A DNA stretch of 9,230 nt from an uncultured Clostridia bacterium (lineage in GTDB: Bacteria; Bacillota; Clostridia; Oscillospirales; Oscillospiraceae), in assembly GCA_947176425.1 (NCBI GenBank), contig CAMWQV010000044.1:1-9230 (forward strand). The letters run 5' to 3'. The notes under the pieces are model-generated. The model had not been told where the DNA came from. It saw only the letters and a list, made by a program, of their open reading frames with translations, and made no database searches. Positions 1-7,167 of this stretch are shown here, piece by piece. Both the position numbers and the translations under genes were made by a program. How positions within the stretch are numbered: the first letter of the stretch is position 1; every line of letters starts with the position of its first letter.

Positions 1-887
1 TTTTAAAAGAGGGATGTGCCGTCGCCTACTGGATGAAACCGGACCGTATTGTGATCGGCGTAGATTCCCAGCGAGCGGCGGATGTCATGCGGGAACTTTA
101 CAAGCCCTATGTGATGAATACGGAGAATTTTATCCAGATGGATCTTCCCAGCGCGGAAATGACAAAGTACGCGGCAAACTCCATGCTGGCGACGAAAATC
201 TCATTCATCAACGAGATTGCCAATATCTGCGAACGGGTTGGAGCGGATGTGAATGCGGTTCGCCGCGGAATTGGAAGCGACCGGCGGATTGGCTTCTCCT
301 TTATCTACCCAGGCTGTGGCTACGGAGGGAGTTGTTTCCCGAAGGATGTGCAGGCCCTGATCAAGACATCGGAGGCATACGGCTATCAGCCAAAACTGCT
401 TCAATCAGTGGAAAATGTGAACCACGCACAAAAGGATGTCCTTGTCCAGAAGGTGAAAGAACGTTTTGGAGAAGATCTTTCCGGGAAAACCTTTGCAGTA
501 TGGGGGCTTGCCTTCAAACCAGATACGGATGATATGCGGGAATCTCCTGCCATAACGGTCCTGCGGTCCTTGACAGAAGCCGGCGCAGAGGTCCGGGCCT
601 ATGACCCCAAAGCGGCTGACGCGGCAAAAGACTGCTATCTGAGGGGAAACGATAGGATTACATACTGCGCTGGCAAGTATGAGGCGCTGAAAGATGCAGA
701 AGCACTGCTCCTGATCACGGAATGGAAGGAATTCCGCAGCCCAGACTTTTACGAGATCAAAAGGCTTCTGAAAACACCGATTATTTTTGACGGACGCAAT
801 CAATATGACATGAAACGGGTACGGGAATATGGCATTGACTACTATCAAATTGGTGTAAAGGCAGCTTTTAGGAGGGCGGATGTATGA
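1..887 (+). CDS. ugd: UDP-glucose 6-dehydrogenase, C-terminal part (5' end outside window)
   Basis: Oxidises UDP-glucose twice with NAD+ to UDP-glucuronate in the cytoplasm, feeding glycan synthesis and the UDP-xylose branch next door. The frame is open through the left edge: before the Met at 33 it reads LKEGCAVAYWMKPDRIVIGV, matching the family's FLREG-A-x(n)-PDRIVIG stretch, so that Met is internal. About 294 codons are present; the usual length is about 390-450, so the N-terminal Rossmann domain is mostly missing. Visible are the central helical domain (SAEMTKYAANSMLATKISFINE), the active-site loop GYGGSCFPKD with the catalytic Cys codon at 333-335, and the C-terminal UDP-binding domain (GKTFAVWGLAFKPDTDDMRES). 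The stop TGA (885-887) overlaps the next gene's ATG (884-886) in an ATGA. GC is high here (37 of 60 bases in 241-300), unlike the genes after 4590. Confidence 0.96.
   Translation, partial: LKEGCAVAYWMKPDRIVIGVDSQRAADVMRELYKPYVMNTENFIQMDLPSAEMTKYAANSMLATKISFINEIANICERVGADVNAVRRGIGSDRRIGFSFIYPGCGYGGSCFPKDVQALIKTSEAYGYQPKLLQSVENVNHAQKDVLVQKVKERFGEDLSGKTFAVWGLAFKPDTDDMRESPAITVLRSLTEAGAEVRAYDPKAADAAKDCYLRGNDRITYCAGKYEALKDAEALLLITEWKEFRSPDFYEIKRLLKTPIIFDGRNQYDMKRVREYGIDYYQIGVKAAFRRADV
870..876 (+). promoter_or_regulatory. Ribosome binding site of the UDP-xylose synthase gene
   Basis: AGGAGGG lies 7 bases before the ATG at 884. It decides the start: the other ATG at 880 is only 3 bases from this site, and its reading frame gives a nonsense N-terminus with no Rossmann motif. 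Confidence 0.85.
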
Positions 888-1818
888 AACGGATTCTTGT
901 GACAGGAGGTGCCGGATTTATTGGCTCCCATCTGTGCTCACGGTTGGTGGAAGAAGGAAACGACGTCATCTGCATGGACAACCTCTTCACCGGATCGAAA
1001 GACAATATCGAGCGGCTTTTAGACAACATCACTTTGAATTTCTGCGGTATGACGTGACAAAGGAACTTCTGGTGGAGGTGGACCAGATTTATAATCTTGC
1101 ATGCCCTGCGTCCCCTGTGCATTACCAGTATAACCCCGTAAAGACAATGAAGACATCCGTACTGGGAGCAATCAACATGCTTGGCCTGGCAAAACGCGTG
1201 AAAGCGCGGATTTTACAAGCCTCTACCAGTGAGGTATATGGAGACCCCAATATACATCCGCAGCCGGAAACGTACTGGGGAAATGTGAATCCGATTGGCA
1301 TCCGTTCCTGCTATGACGAGGGAAAGCGGGCGGCAGAGACGCTTTTTTTCGATTACCACAGACAAAATGGCATAGATATCAAGGTGATCCGCATTTTCAA
1401 CACCTATGGACCCTATATGAATCCCAACGACGGACGGGTGGTGTCCAACTTCATCATGCAGGCGCTGAAGGGGGAGGACATTACCATATATGGGGATGGA
1501 ACGCAGACCCGAAGCTTCTGTTATGTGGATGATCTTGTGGAAGGCATGATCCGTATGATGAACAGCCGAGATGATTTTACAGGACCGGTAAACCTGGGAA
1601 ATCCGGGAGAATTTACGATGCTGGAGCTTGCAAATAAAGTGCTTGCCTTGACTGGAAGCAAATCGAAGATCGTATATCGGCCGCTGCCGCAGGATGATCC
1701 GACGCAGAGGAAACCGGAGATTGCTCTGGTCAAGAAAGAATTGGACTGGGAACCAGTTGTGGATCTGGATGAAGGTCTGAAAAGGACAATTCCCTATTTT
1801 GAGAGATTCTGCAAGTGA
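884..1818 (+). pseudogene. uxs: UDP-glucuronate decarboxylase (UDP-xylose synthase), frameshifted by one base near 1027
   Basis: An extended SDR that would convert UDP-glucuronate, the product of the gene upstream, to UDP-xylose. From ATG 884 the frame reads MKRILVTGGAGFIGSH, a perfect NAD-binding GGxGxxG start, and continues to LLDN at 1025-1027, then runs into a TGA at 1055-1057. The rest of the enzyme continues in the -1 frame from 1027 (HHFEFLRYDVTKE) to the stop at 1816-1818. Joining the two gives about 311 residues, the normal family length, with TSE (about residues 115-117) and the YxxxK motif (CYDEGK, Y144 and K148). The signature HPQPETYWGNVNPIG and the LGNPGEFT stretch point to UXS rather than dTDP-glucose dehydratase. 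One missing base around 1024-1030 explains everything; no canonical slippery heptamer is seen. It could be a real null allele or a sequencing error. Family call is strong; functional state is uncertain. Confidence 0.9.
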
Positions 1819-1947
1819 TGGTATCACCCGATCACACATAACCATACGGAAATTTGAATGAAACAGCGGACATTTCTTAGCTTTGCCGCAAGGGAATGGA
1901 TTTCAAAAAAAGGTAGCACAATCAGCGCTGGAAAGAAGAGGTATATC
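1819..1947 (+). other. Gap between the UDP-xylose synthase and glycosyltransferase genes
   Basis: This 129-base gap is the second longest gap in the operon-like run. The glycosyltransferase frame is open back to an ATG at 1858, but the 30 extra residues look like no domain, and that ATG lacks a good ribosome site. I see no convincing terminator hairpin or promoter, and no recognisable gene fragment. Confidence 0.5.
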
Positions 1948-3036
1948 ATGAGAGTTTTACTATTGGGTGATTTCAGCGGAGTACACAGGTATCTGAAGGA
2001 AGGCTTGATCAAAAACGGCGTCCAAGTTACTCTTCTCTCAGACGAGGATGGATGGAAGAAGTTAGGGGGAGCAGATAGTTGTCTGTATGGAATAGGGATT
2101 CCTCAAGTTGAAGCTGCCAGCAGTAATGTAAGGAGATGGTGGATAGGCAAGCGTCAGAAAGCAATCGGGGCACTGGCTAAACAGGCCGACGTTGTTCAGA
2201 TCATGTGTCTGCGGTCATTGTGCTATAACAGCTGTGAGCAATTATGCCGTGACATTAAGAGTAACGCCAAGTTCTTTTCTTTGGCGGGTGGTATGGATAT
2301 CTTTGAACACAGAGCGTGGAAGACCGGAAAGTACCGATATTACTATTACGATAACAAGGCGGCAAACGACATTCCTTACAATAATAATACCCCAAGGCAA
2401 CAGATTTTGAATGATACAGAAGAATACATTTTTGAACAATTAGATGGAGTGATTCCTCTTTTGTACGAATATGAGGAACCATATAGAGAACAACCAAAAC
2501 GCAGACGCACGATCCGGATGCCGGTGAACACAGATCGTATTACGTACCGGGAAAATACGGTGAAAGGTAAGATTGTATTTTCCTGCTCCGGCTGGGGTAA
2601 TCGGGCAGATGATAAAGGCACCAAATATATTTTAGAGGCCATGCGGATTATACAGGAGAAGTATCCTCACGATGTAGAGTGCAGAATCACAACGCCTGTA
2701 CCCCTTAATCAATATCTGGAAGACATTACAGAAGCTAATGTAATTATTGACCAATGCTTTTCATATGGCTATGGTATGTCCGCTGTACAAAGCATGGCGC
2801 GGGGACGGATTGTCATGAGCGGTGCTGAACCGGAAACATTGAAAGCGCTGTCGTTAGAGTCTTGTCCTATTGTTAATATCCTGCCCAGTGTTGAAGACAT
2901 TGTTGCGAAAATGGAACAGATCATTGAGCAGAGAAATCAAATTCCGCAATGGGGGATTGAGTCGCGCCGGCATATTGAACGATATCACAATTATGTAGAT
3001 ATAGCCAAAGAGTTCCTGGATTGCTGGGCAGAGTAA
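1948..3036 (+). CDS. Glycosyltransferase, GT-B fold (GT4-like)
   Basis: Probably transfers a sugar from a nucleotide-sugar donor to a lipid-linked or protein-linked glycan at the cytoplasmic membrane face; donor and acceptor cannot be read from the sequence. The start at 1948 is chosen because it follows AAGAGG by 6 bases and gives MRVLLLGDFSGVHRYLKEGL, a beta-strand and loop typical of a GT-B N-terminal domain. The protein is 362 residues. The C-terminal donor domain begins near residue 208 (IVFSCSGWGNRADDKGTKYI) and has the family's late motif at residues 264-291 (IIDQCFSYGYGMSAVQSMARG). In many GT4 enzymes the VQSMA position is E-A-M-A; here it is Gln281. No signal peptide or membrane segment is seen. 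GC is lower than in the two genes before it. The fold call is firm, the exact CAZy family is not. Confidence 0.8.
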   Translation: MRVLLLGDFSGVHRYLKEGLIKNGVQVTLLSDEDGWKKLGGADSCLYGIGIPQVEAASSNVRRWWIGKRQKAIGALAKQADVVQIMCLRSLCYNSCEQLCRDIKSNAKFFSLAGGMDIFEHRAWKTGKYRYYYYDNKAANDIPYNNNTPRQQILNDTEEYIFEQLDGVIPLLYEYEEPYREQPKRRRTIRMPVNTDRITYRENTVKGKIVFSCSGWGNRADDKGTKYILEAMRIIQEKYPHDVECRITTPVPLNQYLEDITEANVIIDQCFSYGYGMSAVQSMARGRIVMSGAEPETLKALSLESCPIVNILPSVEDIVAKMEQIIEQRNQIPQWGIESRRHIERYHNYVDIAKEFLDCWAE

Positions 3037-3067
3037 CTGCACCCAATGATGGTGAGGTATTTTTATC

Positions 3068-3490
3068 ATGGAATATAAAAAGCATTTGTTCCAGACACAT
3101 GGAGATGACAGAGGGATGCTGGTTGCTATTGAGCAGCTGAATGATATTCCCTTTGAGATAAAACGAATCTACTATATATACAATACACAAAACGGTTTGT
3201 CCAGAGGGATTCACGCCCACAAAACCTTGGAACAACTGCTGATTTGTGTGAATGGTTCCTGTAAGCTTCTGCTTGACAATGGATATGAAAAGGAAACTGT
3301 TCTGTTGGATCAGCCTCATGAGGGCGTTTATCTGCCAAAGGGCATTTGGCGTGAGATGTATGATTTTTCTCCGGATGCGGTGTTATTGGTTCTCGCTTCC
3401 GAATTGTATGACGAAGCGGACTATATTAGAAATTACGACGCTTTTTTAGCATTTGCAAAGGAGGAAAAAACGCATGAAGGTTCCGTTTAA
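3068..3490 (+). CDS. fdtA: dTDP-4-keto-6-deoxyglucose 3,4-ketoisomerase, FdtA/QdtA type cupin
   Basis: Moves the keto group of dTDP-4-keto-6-deoxy-D-glucose from C4 to C3, giving the 3-keto sugar used by the aminotransferase encoded next. The 140-residue length fits the single-cupin family. Visible are DDRGMLVAIEQ (residues 13-23), RGIHAHKTLEQLLICVNGSC with the two active-site histidines H49 and H51, YLPKGIWREM (88-97), and the C-terminal LYDEADYIRNYDAFL that is very typical of this family. A GAGG at 3054-3057 sits 10 bases upstream of the ATG. The gene's last 17 bases overlap the start of the aminotransferase gene, so translation is probably coupled. The galacto (FdtA) and gluco (QdtA) product types cannot be separated with confidence; the symbol names the family. 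RmlA and RmlB, which would make the substrate, are not in the window. Confidence 0.9.
   Translation: MEYKKHLFQTHGDDRGMLVAIEQLNDIPFEIKRIYYIYNTQNGLSRGIHAHKTLEQLLICVNGSCKLLLDNGYEKETVLLDQPHEGVYLPKGIWREMYDFSPDAVLLVLASELYDEADYIRNYDAFLAFAKEEKTHEGSV
3457..3464 (+). promoter_or_regulatory. Ribosome binding site of the aminotransferase gene
   Basis: AAAGGAGG, 9 bases before ATG 3474 and inside the end of the ketoisomerase gene. It fixes the start at 3474; the in-frame ATG at 3453 lies upstream of this site and is not used. Confidence 0.88.
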
Positions 3491-4574
3491 TTCATTTCAG
3501 CCTATGCACGATGAACTCCAGCAGGAACTACAGTCCGCTATTGAAACTGTAGTAAAAAGCAACTGGTTTGTTCTGGGTGAACAGAAACAGCTGTTTGAAG
3601 CGGAGTTTGCCAGCTTTTGTGGTGCAAAATATTGTGTGGGTGTTGGAAATGGTTTGGAGGCAATCTATCTCCTTTTGCGAGCTTATGAGATCGGACCGGG
3701 GGATGAGGTTATTGTTCCCTCCAACACTTATATTGCTACGGCGCTGGCGGTGTCTTATACAGGTGCGCTGCCTGTGTTTGTGGAGCCTAAAAAGGAGACT
3801 TATCTCATTGATCCGCTTTTGATTCGTGAAAAAATTACCGAAAATACAAAAGCTATTATTCCGGTCCATTTATACGGTCAGCCAGCGGACATGAATGAAA
3901 TCAATGCCATTGCGAAAGAATATGGTTTGCTGGTTATTGAAGATGTGGCGCAGGCTCACGGTGCCCGTTATTACGGAAAACGGACAGGAAATCTGGGGAA
4001 TGCCGGTGCCTTCAGTTTTTATCCAGGCAAAAACCTGGGAGCTATGGGCGATGCCGGTGCGGTGGTCACAAATGATGAGACAATCGCGGATCGGGTTCGA
4101 GTACTTTCAAATTATGGTTCGGACCGGAAATACCACAATCTGTACAAGGGACATAATTCACGGTTGGATGAAATTCAGGCCGCCATTCTGCGCGTGAAAC
4201 TGAAAGAACTGGATCGTTGGAATACCCACCGGCGGCAAACCGCTGAAAAATACTTGAATGGGATTCAAAATCAAGCCATTCAGAAACCGATAGTAAATGC
4301 AGGCAGAGAACCGGTTTGGCATATTTTCCCGATTCGGACAGCAGCGCGGGATGCCCTCCAAACACATTTACGCGATCACGGAATTGAAACGCTTATCCAC
4401 TATCCGATTCCTATGCATCTGCAAGAAGCATATCAGGACCTGAATATGAAAGAAGGCGCACTTCCCATTGCAGAAGAGATTGCTTACACGGAGTTGAGTT
4501 TGCCGATGTTTTATGGGATCACAGATGAGCAGGTGGAGTATGTGATAGATGTGTTGAATCATGATTTTGTATAA
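3474..4574 (+). CDS. fdtB: dTDP-3-amino-3,6-dideoxyhexose aminotransferase (PLP-dependent, FdtB/QdtB type)
   Basis: Transfers an amino group to C3 of the keto sugar made by the preceding isomerase, giving dTDP-Fuc3N or dTDP-Qui3N. The 366-residue protein is a full-length DegT/DnrJ/EryC1 family member. It opens with MKVPFNSFQPMHDEL and shows the cofactor-binding VGVGNGLEAIYLLLRA, VIEDVAQAHGA with D157 facing the PLP ring nitrogen, FSFYPGKNLGAMGDAGAV with the Schiff-base K186, and RLDEIQAAILRVKL near residue 230. The close pairing with the ketoisomerase (17-base overlap) sets it apart from 4-aminotransferases of the perosamine or viosamine type. The free amine at C3 is the likely acceptor for the acyl group made by the genes that follow. 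GC is medium to high (32 of 60 in 3721-3780), against about one third at the start of the next gene. Confidence 0.91.
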   Translation: MKVPFNSFQPMHDELQQELQSAIETVVKSNWFVLGEQKQLFEAEFASFCGAKYCVGVGNGLEAIYLLLRAYEIGPGDEVIVPSNTYIATALAVSYTGALPVFVEPKKETYLIDPLLIREKITENTKAIIPVHLYGQPADMNEINAIAKEYGLLVIEDVAQAHGARYYGKRTGNLGNAGAFSFYPGKNLGAMGDAGAVVTNDETIADRVRVLSNYGSDRKYHNLYKGHNSRLDEIQAAILRVKLKELDRWNTHRRQTAEKYLNGIQNQAIQKPIVNAGREPVWHIFPIRTAARDALQTHLRDHGIETLIHYPIPMHLQEAYQDLNMKEGALPIAEEIAYTELSLPMFYGITDEQVEYVIDVLNHDFV

Positions 4575-4589
4575 AAGGTTTAATAGAAC

Positions 4590-6389
4590 ATGAATTTTGA
4601 AGAGTATAGAGACGCTGTTTCACAGATAAAAATCGATGATTATGCAGCTCTTTTGAATATTAGTCGAAAATGGGGAAAGATCAAGACTGATAAGTCAAAA
4701 AATATAAAAATTGGAATACTAGGAAGTACAAGCATCCCGCTAATAGCTTCCGTAACAAGAGCTTTGCTCACTCGATATGATTTGTATGCTGAAATATACG
4801 AAGGAGATTACAACGGAATATTAATGGATGTCTTTGATTCAAATTCACAATTGTACAAATTTGAACCAGGATACGTTATTATATTACCGGATTATCATGA
4901 CATCATTGAAAATCGACCGCATGTTTTAGCAACAACGGAAGAAACAAAAGAAACTGTTGATAGGATTTGTGAAAACTATAAAAGGATATATAATACGATT
5001 CATGCGAATTTACCTGGCTGCCAAATTATAGCGGCAAACTTCGTAGAACCCTACTATGGCCCAATGGGAAATCTGGAAGCAAACTACATTTTCTCTCAAA
5101 GAATGTTCTTTAAGCAAGTGAATTTTAAGCTGACAGAAAACCGGCCGCCATTTGTAACGATTATTGATGCAGAAGCTCTTGCAGAATACATAGGAAAAAG
5201 AAATTGGTTCGATGAAAGCGCATATTTTCTGAATAAGTCTGGCTTTTCACTCTCTTATATTGGCCACTATTGTGATTTGATTGCCCGGCAGTTTGAAGCC
5301 CTTGTTGGGAAGGCAAGAAAGTGCCTGGTGTTAGATCTGGATAATACGCTGTGGGGAGGGACTGTTGGAGATCAGGGAAGCAGCGGCATTTTGTTGGATC
5401 CAAATGATGCTGAGGGAGAGGCATATCAGGCATTTCAAAAATATGTCTTAGACTTGAAAAATCGTGGAGTTATGCTAGCTGTTTGCAGTAAAAACAATGA
5501 GACTGCTGCCAAAGAGCCATTTGAAAAGAATCCTTATATGATCCTCAGACTTGATGATATCTCTGCATTTGCTGCAAATTGGGATAATAAGGCCGATAAT
5601 ATTCGGTTGATTGCCAATCAATTAGATATTGGCGTTGACAGTATGGTTTTTTTCGATGATAACCCAACAGAACGAGAACTCATCAGAAGTTTTGTTCCTG
5701 AAGTAAAGGTAGTGGAAGTACCAGACGACCCGGCTCTTTATGTTCGATGCCTTGACCAAGTATTCGCATTTGAGTGGCATCAGATTACGAAGGAGGATAT
5801 TAACAGAAGTCAATCCTATCGCGATAATCAAGAGAGAAACAGCTTGATGGAAATATGTGTTGATTATAAGGAATATTTGCAAAAGCTTGACATGCACATC
5901 GAGTGCAGAAAATTAGATGTCGATACAATACCAAGATTTTCGCAGCTGACAAATAAGTCAAACCAATTCAATGTTAGAACGAATAGATATTCAGAAGCTG
6001 AGATAGCGGAGATGATGGAAGATTCACAGTATTCTTTGTTAACTATAGCACTGAAGGATAAGTTCACAAATTATGGAGTTATAGCATGTGTGGTTCTACA
6101 AATAATTGATCAGATTTGTTTTATTAAAAATTGGGTGATGAGCTGCCGGGTATTAAAAAAGACCGTCGAGGACTATACCATTAGCAAAATAATTGAAAAA
6201 GCCTTAAAAAATGGCTGTACGCAAGTCTTAGGCGAATATATTCCTACAAAGAAAAATGGAATGGTAGAAGATTTGTTTGAGCGAATGGGATTTCAATTAA
6301 CGGAGGAAGAGAACGGTCTAAAGCGATATCTTTTGGATAGGACACAGATGGAAAGTTTCAGCCGGATTTATTATTTTAAGGAGGGTTGA
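4590..6389 (+). CDS. FkbH-like protein: HAD-IIIC phosphatase domain with C-terminal GNAT-like domain
   Basis: FkbH-family enzymes take 1,3-bisphosphoglycerate, remove the phosphate and load the glyceryl unit on the thiol of an acyl carrier protein. At 599 residues it has the long architecture: an N-terminal region of about 240 residues (IKIGILGSTSIPLIASVTRA near 40), a HAD core with motif I LVLDLDNTLWGGTVGD (nucleophile D249, D251, T253), the VCSKNN motif at 298-303 and the acidic MVFFDDNPTERE motif (D356, D357), then LTNKSNQFNVRTNRYSEAEI and a GNAT-like C-terminus (about 430-599, with WVMSCRVLKKTVED). All HAD catalytic residues look intact. An acyl carrier protein gene follows 4 bases after the stop. 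The start has only a weak AAAAGG site, 11 bases upstream. The gene is AT-rich (20 of 60 GC in 4681-4740), suggesting a different origin from the sugar genes before it. Glyceryl as the actual substrate is an inference. Confidence 0.88.
   Translation: MNFEEYRDAVSQIKIDDYAALLNISRKWGKIKTDKSKNIKIGILGSTSIPLIASVTRALLTRYDLYAEIYEGDYNGILMDVFDSNSQLYKFEPGYVIILPDYHDIIENRPHVLATTEETKETVDRICENYKRIYNTIHANLPGCQIIAANFVEPYYGPMGNLEANYIFSQRMFFKQVNFKLTENRPPFVTIIDAEALAEYIGKRNWFDESAYFLNKSGFSLSYIGHYCDLIARQFEALVGKARKCLVLDLDNTLWGGTVGDQGSSGILLDPNDAEGEAYQAFQKYVLDLKNRGVMLAVCSKNNETAAKEPFEKNPYMILRLDDISAFAANWDNKADNIRLIANQLDIGVDSMVFFDDNPTERELIRSFVPEVKVVEVPDDPALYVRCLDQVFAFEWHQITKEDINRSQSYRDNQERNSLMEICVDYKEYLQKLDMHIECRKLDVDTIPRFSQLTNKSNQFNVRTNRYSEAEIAEMMEDSQYSLLTIALKDKFTNYGVIACVVLQIIDQICFIKNWVMSCRVLKKTVEDYTISKIIEKALKNGCTQVLGEYIPTKKNGMVEDLFERMGFQLTEEENGLKRYLLDRTQMESFSRIYYFKEG
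6378..6385 (+). promoter_or_regulatory. Ribosome binding site of the acyl carrier protein gene
   Basis: AAGGAGGG within the last codons of the FkbH-like gene, 8 bases before ATG 6394. It is the strongest site in this AT-rich block, in keeping with a carrier protein needed in larger amounts than its enzymes. Confidence 0.82.
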
Positions 6390-6393
6390 AGTT

Positions 6394-6627
6394 ATGGATA
6401 TGATCAATGAGTTGCAAGAAATCTTCAGAGACATTTTTGATGATGAAGAATTGGTAATTTCTGATCAAACAACAGCTGATGATATTGAGGATTGGGATTC
6501 GCTGACTCATATGCAGTTGATTGCTGAAATAGAAGAGAAATATAGCATCCGGTTTACAACCGCTGAAATTAAGAAGGCCGCAAATGTAGGCGAATTTATA
6601 GATATAATCGCAGGTAAGCTCAAATGA
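6394..6627 (+). CDS. Acyl carrier protein, stand-alone
   Basis: Carries an acyl group as a thioester on a 4'-phosphopantetheine arm. The 77-residue length, acidic composition and the motif DWDSLTHMQLIAEIEEKY, with Ser36 as the arm attachment site, are typical. It differs from the housekeeping AcpP (DSLDxVEL): the second and third helices read THMQLIAEIEEKYSIRF, like the dedicated carriers of secondary-metabolite and glycan clusters. It is 4 bases downstream of the FkbH-like gene, its presumed loading enzyme, and overlaps the next gene by ATGA (6624-6627). It needs a phosphopantetheinyl transferase from elsewhere in the genome. The family call is firm; the partner assignment rests on neighbourhood. 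Confidence 0.94.
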   Translation: MDMINELQEIFRDIFDDEELVISDQTTADDIEDWDSLTHMQLIAEIEEKYSIRFTTAEIKKAANVGEFIDIIAGKLK

Positions 6628-7040
6628 ATGAGTATAGCTTTGAAACTTTTCATATTGGTATTTTAGAAACCTTCTCAGTAAAAATTACTGAAATGATGAT
6701 GAAGCAGTTTTATGAAATATGCAGAGACGGAAACCCAATGCATATGGATGAAAAATATGCCATTATGCATGGCTATAAATCCAAATTGGTATATGGAATG
6801 TTGACTTCGTCGTTCTATTCCAGATTAGCGGGAATATATCTGCCAGGAAAATACTGCATTTTAAAATCCGTAGAGATCTTTTTTCAGAGGCCGGTATATG
6901 TAGGAGATGAATTGTCTATAACTGGACGGGTCAAGGATAAAGATGAACGATTTAGACAGGCTCTTGTGAAAGCAAAGATCTCAAATCAGGAAGGAAAAAC
7001 TGTTTCAAAAGCAAACATTATGGTAGGGTTTTATGAGTAA
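6624..7040 (+). CDS. MaoC-like hot-dog hydratase/dehydratase
   Basis: Related to (R)-specific enoyl-CoA/ACP hydratases, which add or remove water across the 2,3 bond of an acyl thioester. The 138 residues are a single hot-dog domain. The hydratase motif is seen as CRDGNPMHMDEKYA with the catalytic pair D35 and H40, followed by KSKLVYGMLTSSFYSRLAG, the hot-dog central helix, and the strand FFQRPVYVGDELSITGRV. It starts within the carrier protein stop (ATGA), so the two are translationally coupled, and the substrate is probably acyl-ACP. It could make a hydroxyacyl-ACP from an enoyl-ACP or dehydrate a hydroxyacyl-ACP. GC is very low (15 of 60 in 6661-6720). The gene end (TATGAGTAA) overlaps the ATG at 7033 of an SDR remnant. 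Confidence 0.88.
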   Translation: MNEYSFETFHIGILETFSVKITEMMMKQFYEICRDGNPMHMDEKYAIMHGYKSKLVYGMLTSSFYSRLAGIYLPGKYCILKSVEIFFQRPVYVGDELSITGRVKDKDERFRQALVKAKISNQEGKTVSKANIMVGFYE

Positions 7041-7071
7041 GATTTATTTAATACTTGGTGCATCTATTTAG
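7033..7071 (+). pseudogene. N-terminal stub of a lost SDR gene
   Basis: ATG at 7033, overlapping the MaoC stop by 8 bases, reads MSKIYLILGASI and then meets TAG at 7069-7071. This is the first beta strand and the start of the glycine-rich NAD(P) loop of a short-chain dehydrogenase, and closely resembles the start of the intact SDR at 7164 (MSNVLFVSGASSDTG). It is too short to be functional. I read it as the surviving 5' end of an SDR gene whose 3' end lies at about 7904-8113. The assignment rests on 11 residues plus position, so it is tentative alone. Confidence 0.55.
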
Positions 7072-7167
7072 GCACATTATTTCTCCTGTTCTGCAAAAAT
7101 ACTGGATTTAGATGCTGCCGCGACAGAAGTTCTGCGCGGTAAGATGAAAGTTGGGGTAAGTAAATGA
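7072..7167 (+). pseudogene. Tail of an unidentified gene, coupled to the SDR gene by ATGA
   Basis: The frame used by the SDR stub continues after the TAG at 7069-7071 with an open stretch that includes AKILDLDAAATEVLRGKMK and VGVSK, ending in TGA at 7165-7167. That TGA overlaps the ATG of the next SDR gene in an ATGA, as at other junctions in this operon. No start codon with a ribosome site precedes it. The likely meaning is the 3' end of a gene that came in with the SDR cassette. I do not recognise the family; the fragment is about 31 codons. Confidence 0.35.

Noticed and set aside
33..35. Met at 33 as the start of the UDP-glucose dehydrogenase gene
   Set aside because: The frame is open to the window edge and the residues before it match the family; no ribosome site precedes it.
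14..532. Open frame of 172 codons on the + strand over the dehydrogenase gene
   Set aside because: It is out of frame with the clearly conserved dehydrogenase and shows no domain.
880..1026. ATG at 880 as the start of the UDP-xylose synthase gene, giving one uninterrupted frame to 1818
   Set aside because: Only 3 bases from the ribosome site, and its first 49 codons bear no resemblance to a Rossmann N-terminus, while the frame from 884 has a perfect one.
1016..1030. Programmed -1 frameshifting as the explanation for the UDP-xylose synthase break
   Set aside because: No canonical X XXY YYZ heptamer in the proper frame at the junction, and this enzyme family is not known for recoding.
1213..1845. 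Long open frame of 210 codons on the - strand
   Set aside because: Lies opposite the conserved UDP-xylose synthase sequence, has no recognisable motif, and runs against all other genes; a codon-bias shadow.
1858..1947. A 30-residue N-terminal extension of the glycosyltransferase from ATG 1858
   Set aside because: No good ribosome site at 1858; ATG 1948 has one and begins with a typical GT-B first strand.
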